Assembly (NCBI RefSeq): GCF_014199685.1
Contig: NZ_JACHNZ010000001.1
Location: 219,347 to 283,346, forward strand
Length of the DNA stretch: 64,000 bases
From: Sphingosinicella soli
Lineage (GTDB): Bacteria; Pseudomonadota; Alphaproteobacteria; Sphingomonadales; Sphingomonadaceae
Direction: 5' to 3'
This document shows, in pieces, positions 8,967 to 18,292 of this stretch. Below the pieces are notes generated by a model. The model searched no databases. It was not told the origin of the DNA and saw nothing but the letters and a program-made list of their open reading frames with translations. Each line of letters opens with the position of its first letter. Position 1 is the stretch's first letter. Position numbers and translations under genes: made by a program.

Positions 8967-10749
8967 CTCCGGCCACAAGCTTGCCGTTGACACGAAGTTC
9001 CATTCCCTCGCGCGGCGCGATCTCCAGCTTTCCACTTTTTAGCGCCTTGATGATTGGCCCCTCCGTGTTGGAGTGATACGCATCGCCGGGCCTAAGGCCG
9101 GCGTGCCATCCATCAGCCTTTTGTCTGTAAGCATCCGTGTCGTTCCAGCATGTCCGGCTGCCCGAGACGATTTCACACGTTTCACTGATAAAAACGGCAT
9201 CCTCCAGACCGTCTCCGGTCAAGTCGGCGACAACAGCGGCGCAGAGCAGGTTTTCGTTTTCTCCGCAGCCACTTAGCCAGGTAGGCGGTCGATCATCGCT
9301 CTCGACAAGATACGCGATCAACCCCTCCGGAAGTTTCTTTCCCGATGGATACACGGGCATGCGGTCAAATGTTTGGCGTAAACGGGGTGCAGTTTCCCGC
9401 GCCGCACGCCTGGTACGCGCCTCCCACCGCGATGATGTGCGATAAATTTGCCCAATTTCATGCCGTATAGCCTCGGACTGCGGATGATCCTCCACGTCCG
9501 CCAGTTCACCCAGCGCATCGCGCCCCGGAGCGCCCAGATCGAACATCAACGCCGCGAAGTCAAAGTCATCGGGAGCGACCTTGCCGCTTAGCAGGCGAGC
9601 CGCCTGGTTTTCAGCCGAAATCGTTCGGAAATCCAGAATCGGCGTGGAAAGCAAAAGAAACACCACTCCCAAAGCAAGTGCCAGCCGCACGTTCGCAGTG
9701 CGCACTGTGTCAGCCCATCCTTCGAAACGGCGGACAAGCGGCCACAGGTAGGCAAGCCCGTAAGCAATCGCGAATCCGGTGAAGATCATTGCCCAGATGC
9801 GTTCCGGCATCAGGCCGCTAGCATCGACGCGAATACCGGTCGAGATGGCGGCGATGACAGCGAGCGGCAGCATCGCGAAGGCAAGCCTCGTGGCGCCGAA
9901 CCTCATCGCGCGCGCGGATGAAAGCTGATCGTTCGCATCCTTGATGACCGTATTCACGAGTAGCAGCGCGAACAACAGCGCGCCGAGCATCAGCGGTGTT
10001 GCGTGCCGGGTCGTCTCCCACAGCTTCGACAGGCCCGTCACTGGCAGGAAGGAGAGGAACAGCAACAACACGAACGCTAGCAGCGGCGCGAATACCGAAA
10101 GCACCGCCATCAGCGCCTTCTGCATCGCCGCGATCACGCTCGGCCAGTCGCGCACCAGCGAGATACCGAGCGCAATGCTCGCGCCGCCGACCACGGTAAT
10201 GAACACGGGCTTTTCGAACACATCGGAGAAGAACTCTACGCCGATCAGCTCAAAGAGACTGGCCCAGAGTGCGAACAGCAGCGTCACCGCGAGTTGGAAG
10301 CCACCCGCGCCGATGGCGACCACAATATCCTCCCAGCTACGCGCATGAAGTCCCGCATAGGGCAGTCGCCACCCGCCCTCGTCGCGCACGGTCTGGAACA
10401 CCGGCAGGGCAATACCGAGCGCGGCGGCTAGGCACAGATATTGCCAGGCGAACCAGGGATCGTAGCTACCACTGCTATCCGCCTGCGGGCCCGCCACGAG
10501 GTTCCAATAGACGATGCCCGCCGCCACCGCGCCGCAGCCGGCGGCGAAGCCTGCGGACCACAGCGGACGGACGCCCGAAAGCGTGAACGCCAGCGCCGCC
10601 CCGGCGATGCAGACTCCGGTGGCCGCCACTGTCCGGATATCGCCGACGGGTCCGCTCCCGTGCGTCAGCCACCAAAACGCAAGCCCGCACAGCGCCCCGG
10701 CGACCATCAGCACCAGATGGCGCCGCTGACCATCCCCAAGATCGATCAT
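8959..10749 (-). CDS. DUF4153 multi-pass membrane protein
   Basis: A 596-residue protein. The first about 390 residues hold roughly eleven hydrophobic helices with the pattern of the DUF4153 family; a C-terminal soluble part of about 200 residues follows. Function is unknown. The C-terminal domain ends with KLVAGAD and contains several Cys residues (LSGCGENENLLCAA, SETCEIVSGSRTC) that could form disulfides if exported. It lies 88 bp upstream of gatC on the same strand, but the structured gap makes shared transcription uncertain. Confidence 0.8.
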   Translation of the reverse strand: MIDLGDGQRRHLVLMVAGALCGLAFWWLTHGSGPVGDIRTVAATGVCIAGAALAFTLSGVRPLWSAGFAAGCGAVAAGIVYWNLVAGPQADSSGSYDPWFAWQYLCLAAALGIALPVFQTVRDEGGWRLPYAGLHARSWEDIVVAIGAGGFQLAVTLLFALWASLFELIGVEFFSDVFEKPVFITVVGGASIALGISLVRDWPSVIAAMQKALMAVLSVFAPLLAFVLLLFLSFLPVTGLSKLWETTRHATPLMLGALLFALLLVNTVIKDANDQLSSARAMRFGATRLAFAMLPLAVIAAISTGIRVDASGLMPERIWAMIFTGFAIAYGLAYLWPLVRRFEGWADTVRTANVRLALALGVVFLLLSTPILDFRTISAENQAARLLSGKVAPDDFDFAALMFDLGAPGRDALGELADVEDHPQSEAIRHEIGQIYRTSSRWEARTRRAARETAPRLRQTFDRMPVYPSGKKLPEGLIAYLVESDDRPPTWLSGCGENENLLCAAVVADLTGDGLEDAVFISETCEIVSGSRTCWNDTDAYRQKADGWHAGLRPGDAYHSNTEGPIIKALKSGKLEIAPREGMELRVNGKLVAGAD

Positions 10750-10764
10750 GACGCCAAACTCGCT

Positions 10765-12459
10765 TTACGCCGGGCATTTCCCCGCGCCCGGCCCCTTCAC
10801 GAAGCGGCCCGGCCGCGCTGCGGTGGCCTCGCCGTTTTTCAGCACCTGCTGGCCGTTCACGAACACGTCGCGCACGCCCACCGAATACTGGTGCGGCTTG
10901 GCGAAGGTCGCCTTGTCGGCGATCGTCGCGGGGTCGAACACCACGACGTCGGCGTAATAGCCCGGCGCCAGGCGTCCGCGTCCTTCGATACCCATCTGCT
11001 CCGCCGAGAACGACGTCAGCTGGCGCACCGCCTGCGAGAGGCTGATCGTCTTTTCGTCGCGCACATATTTGCCGAGCAGGCGCGGGATGTTGCCGTAGGC
11101 GCGCGGGTGCGTGCTCGATTTCAGGAACACGCCCTCGGTCGCCGGCGCGTCCGCGTCGGAGCCGAAGCTCATCCACGGCAGTGTCGTCTGCTTCGCGACA
11201 TTGGCCTCGCTCATCAGGAAATAGGCGGTGCCGACCCGGCTGCCGTCTTCCACCACGAGGTCCATCGCGGTTTCTTCCGGGCTCTTGCCGCGCTCGCGCG
11301 CCACTTCGCCCAGCGTCTTGCCGATCAGCGGCTTCAGCTTCTCGCTCTTGAAGCCCAGCAGCAGCAGGCCTTCCGCTGTTCCGGCCTGATTGTAGAGGTT
11401 CTCCCAGCCGTTGCCCGGCGCCTTCATCTCGGCGGCGACCTTTGCGCGGATCGCGGGGTCTTTCAGCCGTTCGAACCACGCCTCCTCACCGCCCGCCTGC
11501 ACCCACGGCGGCATCGCCGCATCGAGTCCGGTCGCGCCAGCCGGGTAGGTGTACATCGTGGCGGTAATGTCGAGGCCTTCCTTCTGCGCGGCCTCCACCT
11601 TGGCGATCACGGGATCGAGCTTGTCCCAATTGTTTTTCCCCGCCAGCTTCAGGTGATAGATGATCGCGGGCGCTTTGGATTGGCGCGCGATGTCGATCAG
11701 TTCATCGACCGCGGGCAGGATGTTGTCCCCTTCGGAGCGCATGTGGCTGATGTAGCGCCCGCCGCAGGGGGCTGCCGCCTGCATCAGCGCAACAAGTTCC
11801 GGCGTCTCCGCGAACGTCGCGGGCGCATAGATCATTGCCGACCCGACGCCGAGCGCGCCTTCGTTCATGGCGGTGCGCACCAGCGCCTGCATGCGTTTCA
11901 TCTGTTCCGGGGTCGGGTCCACGTCATCCTCGCCGAGTTCATGGATGCGCACCGTCGTTGCGCCCACGAAGCTCGCGACGTTGGGCGAGATGCCCAGCGT
12001 TTCCAGGCGGGTCAGATACTCGCCGAGCGTGGTCCACGTGATGTCGTATTTCACGTCGCCCATGCGGCTCAAATGCAGTTTCTTCATCTTTTCGTTGGCG
12101 GGGCCCATGGTCCAGCCTTCGCCCATCACTTCCAGCGTCACGCCCTGCTTCAGGTCGCCGAGCCCGCGCCCGTCCACGAGCAGCGATTCGGTCGCCCAGC
12201 TGTGCGTGTTGATGAAGCCCGGCGCCACCGCGAGACCGGCGGCGTCGATTTCGGTGCGTCCGCGCGCGGCCGGGCCGACCGAGACCACCTTGTCGCCGTC
12301 GATGGCGACATCGCCGATCTGCGCCGCGCCGCCCGAGCCGTCGTAGATCGTGCCGCCGCGAATCACCAGGTCGTGAAGCGCGGGCGTGGCGCCTCCCGCC
12401 GCGCAGGCGGCCAGCGGAAGAATGAGGGAAACGGCGAAAGGAACCCGTGTGATACGCAT
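10765..12459 (-). CDS. D-aminoacylase-like amidohydrolase, lipoprotein
   Basis: A 564-residue metal-dependent hydrolase relative (urease/amidohydrolase superfamily, N-acyl-D-amino-acid deacylase branch). The start at 12459 gives a clean lipoprotein signal: a hydrophobic stretch ending LPLAACAAG, so it is probably lipid-anchored in the periplasm. YISHMRSEGD and AIIYHLKLAGKNNW carry the His residues expected in the barrel. The usual HxH after the first strand reads THSW here, and the NCG-type Cys ligand region reads LEVMGEGWTMGP. The metal site therefore differs from characterised D-aminoacylases and the substrate is open. The divergent DUF3089 gene starts 27 bp away. Confidence 0.85.
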   Translation of the reverse strand: MRITRVPFAVSLILPLAACAAGGATPALHDLVIRGGTIYDGSGGAAQIGDVAIDGDKVVSVGPAARGRTEIDAAGLAVAPGFINTHSWATESLLVDGRGLGDLKQGVTLEVMGEGWTMGPANEKMKKLHLSRMGDVKYDITWTTLGEYLTRLETLGISPNVASFVGATTVRIHELGEDDVDPTPEQMKRMQALVRTAMNEGALGVGSAMIYAPATFAETPELVALMQAAAPCGGRYISHMRSEGDNILPAVDELIDIARQSKAPAIIYHLKLAGKNNWDKLDPVIAKVEAAQKEGLDITATMYTYPAGATGLDAAMPPWVQAGGEEAWFERLKDPAIRAKVAAEMKAPGNGWENLYNQAGTAEGLLLLGFKSEKLKPLIGKTLGEVARERGKSPEETAMDLVVEDGSRVGTAYFLMSEANVAKQTTLPWMSFGSDADAPATEGVFLKSSTHPRAYGNIPRLLGKYVRDEKTISLSQAVRQLTSFSAEQMGIEGRGRLAPGYYADVVVFDPATIADKATFAKPHQYSVGVRDVFVNGQQVLKNGEATAARPGRFVKGPGAGKCPA

Positions 12460-12485
12460 GGTGTTAACCCCTGTATTCTCGTTGC

Positions 12486-13802
12486 ATGAGCGGCATGCTA
12501 AGCGCCCGAACAAAGGAGTCCAGCAACTTGGCCGCCCGACGGTTTCTCTACATCATCGCCGCGCTCATCGTGCTCGCCATCGCGGGTGCGTTCGCATACC
12601 GGATTTTCGCGCCGCACCTGATGCGGGCAGCCTTCGTGCCGTCAGTCAGCTTCGCGGACAGTCCCAAGCCCGTCGCCACGTTCTACAACCGCGCGGATGC
12701 GTGGCTGGCGCGCCCCGGCATCCCGGCGGATGTCGTGCGCTGGACGCCCGAGGGCTACAGCCCCGCGCCCAAGCCCGCCGTCGCGGTGTTCTATGTTCAT
12801 CCCACCACCTATCTGAAGGCGGATCGGTGGAACGCGCCGATCGCGCTCACCGGCGATCCCCGCTTCCGGCAAACGGTGTTCCTGAAAAGCCAGGCCAGCG
12901 TCTTCAACGGCATCGGCGAGGTGTGGGCGCCCAAATACCGGCAGGCGACCTTCGGCGCTTTCCTCGCGCTCGGCGAACCCGATTCGGCGAAATCGTTCGC
13001 GCTTGCCTACAGCGATATCGAAAATGCGTTCGAGCTGTTCCTGCGCGAAATCCCGGCGGACCGGAAGATCATTCTCGCGGGCCACAGCCAGGGCTCGCTG
13101 CACCTCGTCTCGCTGCTCGCGCAGAAGATCGCGGGCACGCCCGTCGCGGATCGCATCGTCGCGGCATACCTTATCGGCTGGCCGATCTCGATCGAAACGG
13201 ATCTGCCGAAGCTGGGTTTGAAGCCGTGCGAGACGCCCGAAGAGACCGGCTGCATCATCGCCTTCCAAAGCTATGCCGAACCTGCCCAGCCCGAATCGAT
13301 CTTCGATCCGTTCTACACGACGATCGGCCTCACCGGCGCCCCCCGCGCCGGAACGCACCTGCTGTGCATCAATCCGCTGACCGGGGGCCCGGACCTTCCG
13401 GCCGCTGCTGAACAGGAAACCGCCGAAGCACCCGCCGCAGCCGAGGACATCGCGCGCAGCAGCCTCGCCGCGCAGGCCGCGCCGCTTCCGGTGGAGACGA
13501 TGGAAGGCGCGGAGGAGAGCGATCCCTATGGCCCCGCGCGCAACCTCGGCACGCTGATCCCGGTCGATGAAACCTATTCGGCCGCAACGCTCGAAGCCGG
13601 AACGGTCGGCGCGCAATGTACCGACAGGGGCTATCTCAGCATCGGCGAAAAGCCGCCGGAGGGTTTGCGGTCGTACGTGCTGCCGGGCAACAACTACCAC
13701 GTCTACGATTACGCGCTGTTCTGGACGAACCTGCGCACAGATGCGGAGCGCCGCGCCCAGGCGGCGCTTACGTCGCGCGCGCAGGCCGTGCGCGCGCGGT
13801 GA
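12486..13802 (+). CDS. DUF3089 alpha/beta-hydrolase-like membrane-anchored protein
   Basis: A 438-residue protein with one N-terminal membrane helix (residues 19-38, [19 protein letters not shown]). The following domain has the DUF3089 pattern [17 protein letters not shown] and a GHSQGS nucleophile elbow (Ser201), so it is probably a periplasmic lipase/esterase-like enzyme. An Ala/Glu-rich insert (about residues 303-340) interrupts the domain before the C-terminal part ending [12 protein letters not shown]. Its stop overlaps the ruvX GTG start by 4 bp. Confidence 0.85.
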   Translation: MSGMLSARTKESSNLAARRFLYIIAALIVLAIAGAFAYRIFAPHLMRAAFVPSVSFADSPKPVATFYNRADAWLARPGIPADVVRWTPEGYSPAPKPAVAVFYVHPTTYLKADRWNAPIALTGDPRFRQTVFLKSQASVFNGIGEVWAPKYRQATFGAFLALGEPDSAKSFALAYSDIENAFELFLREIPADRKIILAGHSQGSLHLVSLLAQKIAGTPVADRIVAAYLIGWPISIETDLPKLGLKPCETPEETGCIIAFQSYAEPAQPESIFDPFYTTIGLTGAPRAGTHLLCINPLTGGPDLPAAAEQETAEAPAAAEDIARSSLAAQAAPLPVETMEGAEESDPYGPARNLGTLIPVDETYSAATLEAGTVGAQCTDRGYLSIGEKPPEGLRSYVLPGNNYHVYDYALFWTNLRTDAERRAQAALTSRAQAVRAR

Positions 13803-14263
13803 GCACGCGCTCGGCCGCCGAATTCGCGGCGCAATTGCCTTCGGGCGTGCTTGCCGGTCTTGATCTCGGCACGCGAACGATCGGCGTCGCCTTCTGCGAT
13901 GCGCAGTGGCACTTCGCCAGCCCTGCGGAGACCATCGCACGGCGCAAGCAGGCGCAGGATTTCGCAGAGCTTCGCCGCCTCGCTGCGGGCCGCGTGCTCG
14001 CCGGCATCGTCCTCGGCTATCCCGTGAACATGGACGGCACAGACGGCGCCCGCGCGCAGGCGACACGCGCCTTCGCGCGTTCGCTCGAAGCCGAATTCGC
14101 CCTCCCCGTCCTCCTGTGGGACGAGCGCCTCTCCACCGTCGCCGTCACGCGAGAAATGATCGCCGCCGACATGAGCCGCGCAAAACGCGCCGAACGCGTC
14201 GACGCCCTCGCCGCAGCCCACATCCTGCAAGCCGCCATAGACGCCCTGGCGCTCACCGCCTGA
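13799..14263 (+). CDS. ruvX: Putative pre-16S rRNA nuclease / Holliday junction resolvase-like protein
   Basis: A 154-residue YqgF/RuvX family RNase H-fold nuclease; E. coli YqgF matures the 5' end of 16S rRNA. The family motifs are [12 protein letters not shown] (first catalytic Asp), [16 protein letters not shown] (Glu) and [11 protein letters not shown] (last Asp). The GTG start at 13799 overlaps the DUF3089 stop (GTGA) and leaves a short N-terminal extension before the first strand. A large inverted repeat follows directly. Confidence 0.92.
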   Translation: MSTRSAAEFAAQLPSGVLAGLDLGTRTIGVAFCDAQWHFASPAETIARRKQAQDFAELRRLAAGRVLAGIVLGYPVNMDGTDGARAQATRAFARSLEAEFALPVLLWDERLSTVAVTREMIAADMSRAKRAERVDALAAAHILQAAIDALALTA

Positions 14264-14271
14264 GTAAAAAG

Positions 14272-14370
14272 CCCCTCCTCTTCAGGGGAGGGGTTGGGGT
14301 GGGGCGTTTCCGCCCAGCGCCGCGTGTGGGGATAGGCCCCACCCCTGGCCCCTCCCCTGAAGTGGAGGGG
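14272..14370. repeat. GC-rich intergenic inverted repeat (dispersed-repeat type)
   Basis: The left arm (14272-14304, containing TTCAGGGGAGGGG then GGGGTGGGG) and right arm (14337-14370, CCCCACCCC then CCCCTCCCCTGAA) are near-perfect inverted copies of about 33 bp separated by 32 bp. It fills the gap between the convergent ruvX and transporter genes. The form resembles dispersed palindromic repeats seen between convergent genes in sphingomonads, and it could also stop transcription from both sides. Confidence 0.75.
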
Positions 14371-14389
14371 AGAAAGAAATCGCGCCCCC

Positions 14390-15715
14390 CTACCGCGCCG
14401 CATCCTCCCGGTCGATCGCCACCAGCGATATCCCCTTCGTCTCGCGCATCAGAAGCGCCGCGATCAGGCTCACCATCCCTGCCAGCATGATGTACACCGC
14501 GATCGGCCACCACGTTTCATATTCGCGCAGCAGCGCCGTGCCGATCAGCGGCGCCCACGATCCGGCGAAGATCGCCGTCAGCTGATAGCCGAGCGATACG
14601 CCCGAATAGCGCATCCGCGTCGGGAACATCTCGGTCATGATCGCCGGCTGCGCCGCGTACATCAGCGAGTGAACCATCATCCCCGTGATGATCGCCGCGA
14701 GCACGATCCCCGTCGTCCCTGTATCCAGCATCGGAAAGGCCACGAACGGCCACACCATCGTCAGCAGCGTGCCCGCGATATACAGCGGCTTGCGCCCGAA
14801 CCGGTCGGTCGCGTGCCCCACGGCGGGGATGATGAGCGCATGGAGGATGTGCGCGAAGAACAGCAGCGTCAGGATGCCCGTGGTGTCGCCGCCGCGATGC
14901 GACAGGTAGGTGATCGTGAACGTCACGACCATGTAGTAGAGAATGTTCTCGGCAAAGCGCAGCCCCATCGCCGTGAACACGCGGCGCGGATACAGGCGGA
15001 AGACCTCCTTCAGCCCATAGCCCGCATCCGCCTTCTCCTCCATTTCCGCCTTCGCGGCCTTGAAGATCGGCGAATCCGAAACCTGCGTGCGGATGTAATA
15101 GCCGATGCCCACGATCACGACCGACATCCAGAACCCGACGCGCCATCCCCACGACAGGAATGCCTCTTCCGAAAGCGTCGCCGACAGCACGAGCAGCACC
15201 ACCGTCGCGGCCAGGTTGCCCAGCGGCACGGCGGCGTGCGGAAAGCTGCCCCAGAAGCCGCGGCTGTGGTTCGGGCTGTGCTCGGTCACGAGCAGCACCG
15301 CCCCGCCCCATTCGCCGCCGAGCGCAAAGCCCTGGATGAAGCGCAGCGTCACCAGCAGCAGCGGCGCCCAGTACCCGATCTGGTGGAACGAAGGCAGGCA
15401 GCCCATCAGGAAGGTGGAAACGCCGATCAGGATCAGGCTGAACTGCAGCAGCGACTTGCGGCCCACCTTGTCCCCGAAATGCCCGAAGACGATGCCGCCG
15501 AGCGGCCGCGCGAGGAAGCCCACGGCATAGGTCGCGAAGGCCGCGATGACGCCGTCGAGTTCGTTGCCCGTGTCGGGGAAGAACAGCTTGCCGAACACCA
15601 GCGTCGCGACCGTGCCGTAGAGGAAGAACTCGTACCATTCGACGACCGTTCCGGCCATCGAGGCGCCCACGACCTTCTTCAGATACGGCAGATCGGCGGT
15701 TTCTTCGTGTTTCAT
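14390..15715 (-). CDS. MFS transporter, metabolite:H+ symporter (MHS) type
   Basis: A 441-residue twelve-helix transporter. The MHS signatures are clear: VVEWYEFFLYGTVATLVF at the first helix, RPLGGIVFGHFGDKVGRK between helices 2 and 3, RFIQGFALGGEWGGAVLLVTEH, and TEMFPTRMRYSGVSLGYQL. Characterised members move organic acids, proline/betaine or shikimate; the substrate here is unknown. The ATG at 15715 is preceded by GGGGAG at good spacing, which favours it over an upstream in-frame start. Confidence 0.92.
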   Translation of the reverse strand: MKHEETADLPYLKKVVGASMAGTVVEWYEFFLYGTVATLVFGKLFFPDTGNELDGVIAAFATYAVGFLARPLGGIVFGHFGDKVGRKSLLQFSLILIGVSTFLMGCLPSFHQIGYWAPLLLVTLRFIQGFALGGEWGGAVLLVTEHSPNHSRGFWGSFPHAAVPLGNLAATVVLLVLSATLSEEAFLSWGWRVGFWMSVVIVGIGYYIRTQVSDSPIFKAAKAEMEEKADAGYGLKEVFRLYPRRVFTAMGLRFAENILYYMVVTFTITYLSHRGGDTTGILTLLFFAHILHALIIPAVGHATDRFGRKPLYIAGTLLTMVWPFVAFPMLDTGTTGIVLAAIITGMMVHSLMYAAQPAIMTEMFPTRMRYSGVSLGYQLTAIFAGSWAPLIGTALLREYETWWPIAVYIMLAGMVSLIAALLMRETKGISLVAIDREDAAR

Positions 15716-16058
15716 CGGCGCTCCCCTTGCCGAAACGGGCGTGCCTCGCACCGTGCCCAGCGTCAAGCTGCACATTTATGATATGAAACGCCTGTCCTAC
15801 AGCACGCGGATTGATGTAGCAGGCAGCCATGCCCGCACGCCTTGCTTCGCCTCCTGCCGACAGCCGCCGCGCGCGAACGCGAAATCCGCGCATTGGCCTC
15901 CACTTCCTCCACTTTGCCCGGCAAGGCCTTGATGTTGCTTGGCCGGATCGTAGGGGCGGCGCTACGCGCCTTCCCGTTTCCCCGCCTGTCCCCAGCGAAG
16001 CCCTTGCCCGTTTCGCCCCTTGCCCGCCGGGGCGCACAGGTCTAAAGGCTCGGCTTTA
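15716..16058. other. 343-bp gene-free divergent region between the MHS transporter and pyrB
   Basis: This gap must hold the promoters of both divergent genes. Short open frames here lack coding character. I could not identify a convincing -35/-10 pair, operator or riboswitch, nor a pyrimidine-dependent attenuator in front of pyrB. Confidence 0.5.
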
Positions 16059-17063
16059 ATGACATCGACACAGCAACCCGCTCCGCTACCGGCCGTGCCG
16101 CCGGGGGCGCACCCCTTCCCGCACATGCATCTGCTGGGAATCGAAGGCCTGAAACCGTGGGAAATCGGCTTCCTGCTTTCAGAGGCCGAACACTGGGTCG
16201 AATTCAGCCGCAGCGCCCACAAGCGCGACGAGCGGCTCGCCAGCCTCACCCAGATCAACGCCTTCTTCGAAAACTCGACGCGCACGCTGCTGTCGTTCGA
16301 AATCGCGGGCAAACGGCTCGGCGCGGACGTCGTCAACATGTCCGTTCAGTCCTCTTCGATGAAGAAGGGCGAAACCCTGCTCGATACGGCGCTCACGCTG
16401 AACGCCATGCACCCGGATGTCATCGTCATCCGTCACGATGCCTCGGGCGCGGTCGCGCTGATCGCCTCCAAGGTCGATTGCCCCGTGCTCAACGCGGGCG
16501 ACGGCCGCCACGAGCACCCGACGCAGGCACTGCTCGACGCGCTCACGATCCGCCGTCGCAAGGGCCGCATCGAAGGCCTCAAGGTCGCGATCTGCGGCGA
16601 CATCCTGCACAGCCGCGTCGCCCGCTCGAACTTCCACCTGCTCGCCGCGCTCGGCGCCGAGGTGCGCGCAGTCGCGCCGCCCACATTGATGCCTGCCGGG
16701 ATCGAGCGTTTCGGCGTCACCGCCTTCACCGATATGGATGCGGGCCTCGAAGGCGCCGACGTCATCATGATGCTCCGTCTCCAGCGGGAGCGTATGGCGG
16801 GGGCCTATCTCCCGTCGGAGCGCGAATATTTCCATTTCTACGGCCTCACCGCGAAACGTCTCGCGACGGCGGGCGACAACGTGCTCGTCATGCACCCCGG
16901 CCCGATGAACCGGGGCGTCGAGATCGAATCGCAGGTCGCCGACGACATCGCCCGCTCCGCGATCACCGAGCAGGTCGAGATGGGCGTCGCCGTCCGCATG
17001 GCCTGCCTTGACGTGCTGACGCGCACGCGAAGGGGCGTAGCCGACTGGGAGGTGCGCGCATGA
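16059..17063 (+). CDS. pyrB: Aspartate carbamoyltransferase catalytic subunit
   Basis: PyrB (334 residues) makes carbamoyl-aspartate in pyrimidine synthesis. The carbamoyl-phosphate loop [42 protein letters not shown] and [13 protein letters not shown] are all present. The ATG at 16059 gives a proline-rich lead-in typical of alphaproteobacteria; an upstream in-frame start would add 13 unusual residues. Its stop overlaps the pyrC' start by 4 bp. No pyrI regulatory subunit is nearby, as expected for the PyrB-PyrC' type of dodecameric enzyme. Confidence 0.96.
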   Translation: MTSTQQPAPLPAVPPGAHPFPHMHLLGIEGLKPWEIGFLLSEAEHWVEFSRSAHKRDERLASLTQINAFFENSTRTLLSFEIAGKRLGADVVNMSVQSSSMKKGETLLDTALTLNAMHPDVIVIRHDASGAVALIASKVDCPVLNAGDGRHEHPTQALLDALTIRRRKGRIEGLKVAICGDILHSRVARSNFHLLAALGAEVRAVAPPTLMPAGIERFGVTAFTDMDAGLEGADVIMMLRLQRERMAGAYLPSEREYFHFYGLTAKRLATAGDNVLVMHPGPMNRGVEIESQVADDIARSAITEQVEMGVAVRMACLDVLTRTRRGVADWEVRA

Positions 17064-18292
17064 GGCCGCTTGCGATCATGGGCGCGCGCGTCATCGACCC
17101 TGCAAGCGGTCTGGATGCAGTGGTCGATATTCTCATCGCCGACCGCATGGTCGCCGCTGTCGGCAAGCCTGATATTCCCTCGGACGCGCAGCGTATCGAC
17201 GCGGCGGGGCTCATCGCGGCGCCCGGTCTTGTCGATGCCGGTGTCTTCCGGTCCGAACCCGCCGCGTGCCTTGCGGGCGGCATCACGCGCACGCTGCTGA
17301 TGCCCGATCAATCGCCGGTGATCGACGATCCCGCGCTTGCCGAGCGCGCGCAGCGCATCGGCAAGCCGCACGTCTGGGTGCACCCCCTCGCCGCCGCGAC
17401 ACGCGGCCTTGCCGGAACCGAGCTTGCCGAAGTCGGCCTGATGAAGGTTGCGGGCGCCGTCGGCATCGCAACGGGCCGCGCCCAGATCGCTTCGGCGGCG
17501 GTCATGTACCGGCTGCTGCAATATGCGGCCGCGTTCGATCTCGTCACCGTGGTGCATGCCGAAGACGCTGCGCTCACCGAAGGCGCCGAGGCGACGACGG
17601 GGGAAACCGCCACGCGGCTCGGCTTTGCGTCTGCTCCGGCCATCGCCGAAGCCATCGCGATCGCGCGCGATGTGCGTCTCGCCGAAGCGGCGGGCGCGCG
17701 GCTCCACGTCCACAAGGTGACGACGGCCGAGGGGCTGGACGTGATCCGCACCGCGCGGGCGCGGGGCGCGCGGATCACCTGCGGCACCGCCCCGGCCTAC
17801 CTGCTCCTGAACGACGAGGCCGTCACCGGCTATCGCACCTTCACCCGTCTTTCACCGCCGCTCCGCGCGGAGGACGATCGCCGGGCGATGCTCGCGGGTC
17901 TTGCGGACGGCACGATCGATTGCCTCACCTCGGCGCACGATCCGCGCGGGCAGGACGAAAAGCGTCTGCCCTTCGCGCAGGCTACGCCGGGCGTATCGGG
18001 AGCAGAAACGCTGCTCGCGCTCGCCATCTCGGCAGGCGAGAACGCAGGCGTTTCCCTTTCCCGGCTGATCGCAATGATGAGCGCCGCGCCGACGAAAATC
18101 TTCGGCGTGCCGGGCGGAACGCTCAGCGCGGGGGCGCCTGCCGACGTCGTGCTGTTCGATGCCGGTGCGCCCTGGCGGATCGATGCGGCGAAATTCGTTT
18201 CGACCGGCGACAACACGCCGTTCGACGGCCTGCCTGTGCAGGGCCGCGTGAAATGGACCGTGAAGAGCGGCGAGATTGCCTTCGCGGGGTAA
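17060..18292 (+). CDS. Dihydroorotase-like PyrC', probably non-catalytic
   Basis: A 410-residue dihydroorotase homologue. The first metal-binding HxH motif is lost: where active enzymes read D-x-H-V-H-L-R-E-P, this reads DAGVFRSEP. The late D-H-A-P is altered to [11 protein letters not shown]. The middle histidines (VHAED, HVHKVTT) remain. Such degenerate PyrC' proteins are known to act as structural partners of PyrB, and the 4-bp overlap with pyrB supports that role. An active dihydroorotase should then exist elsewhere in the genome. Confidence 0.88.
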   Translation: MRPLAIMGARVIDPASGLDAVVDILIADRMVAAVGKPDIPSDAQRIDAAGLIAAPGLVDAGVFRSEPAACLAGGITRTLLMPDQSPVIDDPALAERAQRIGKPHVWVHPLAAATRGLAGTELAEVGLMKVAGAVGIATGRAQIASAAVMYRLLQYAAAFDLVTVVHAEDAALTEGAEATTGETATRLGFASAPAIAEAIAIARDVRLAEAAGARLHVHKVTTAEGLDVIRTARARGARITCGTAPAYLLLNDEAVTGYRTFTRLSPPLRAEDDRRAMLAGLADGTIDCLTSAHDPRGQDEKRLPFAQATPGVSGAETLLALAISAGENAGVSLSRLIAMMSAAPTKIFGVPGGTLSAGAPADVVLFDAGAPWRIDAAKFVSTGDNTPFDGLPVQGRVKWTVKSGEIAFAG

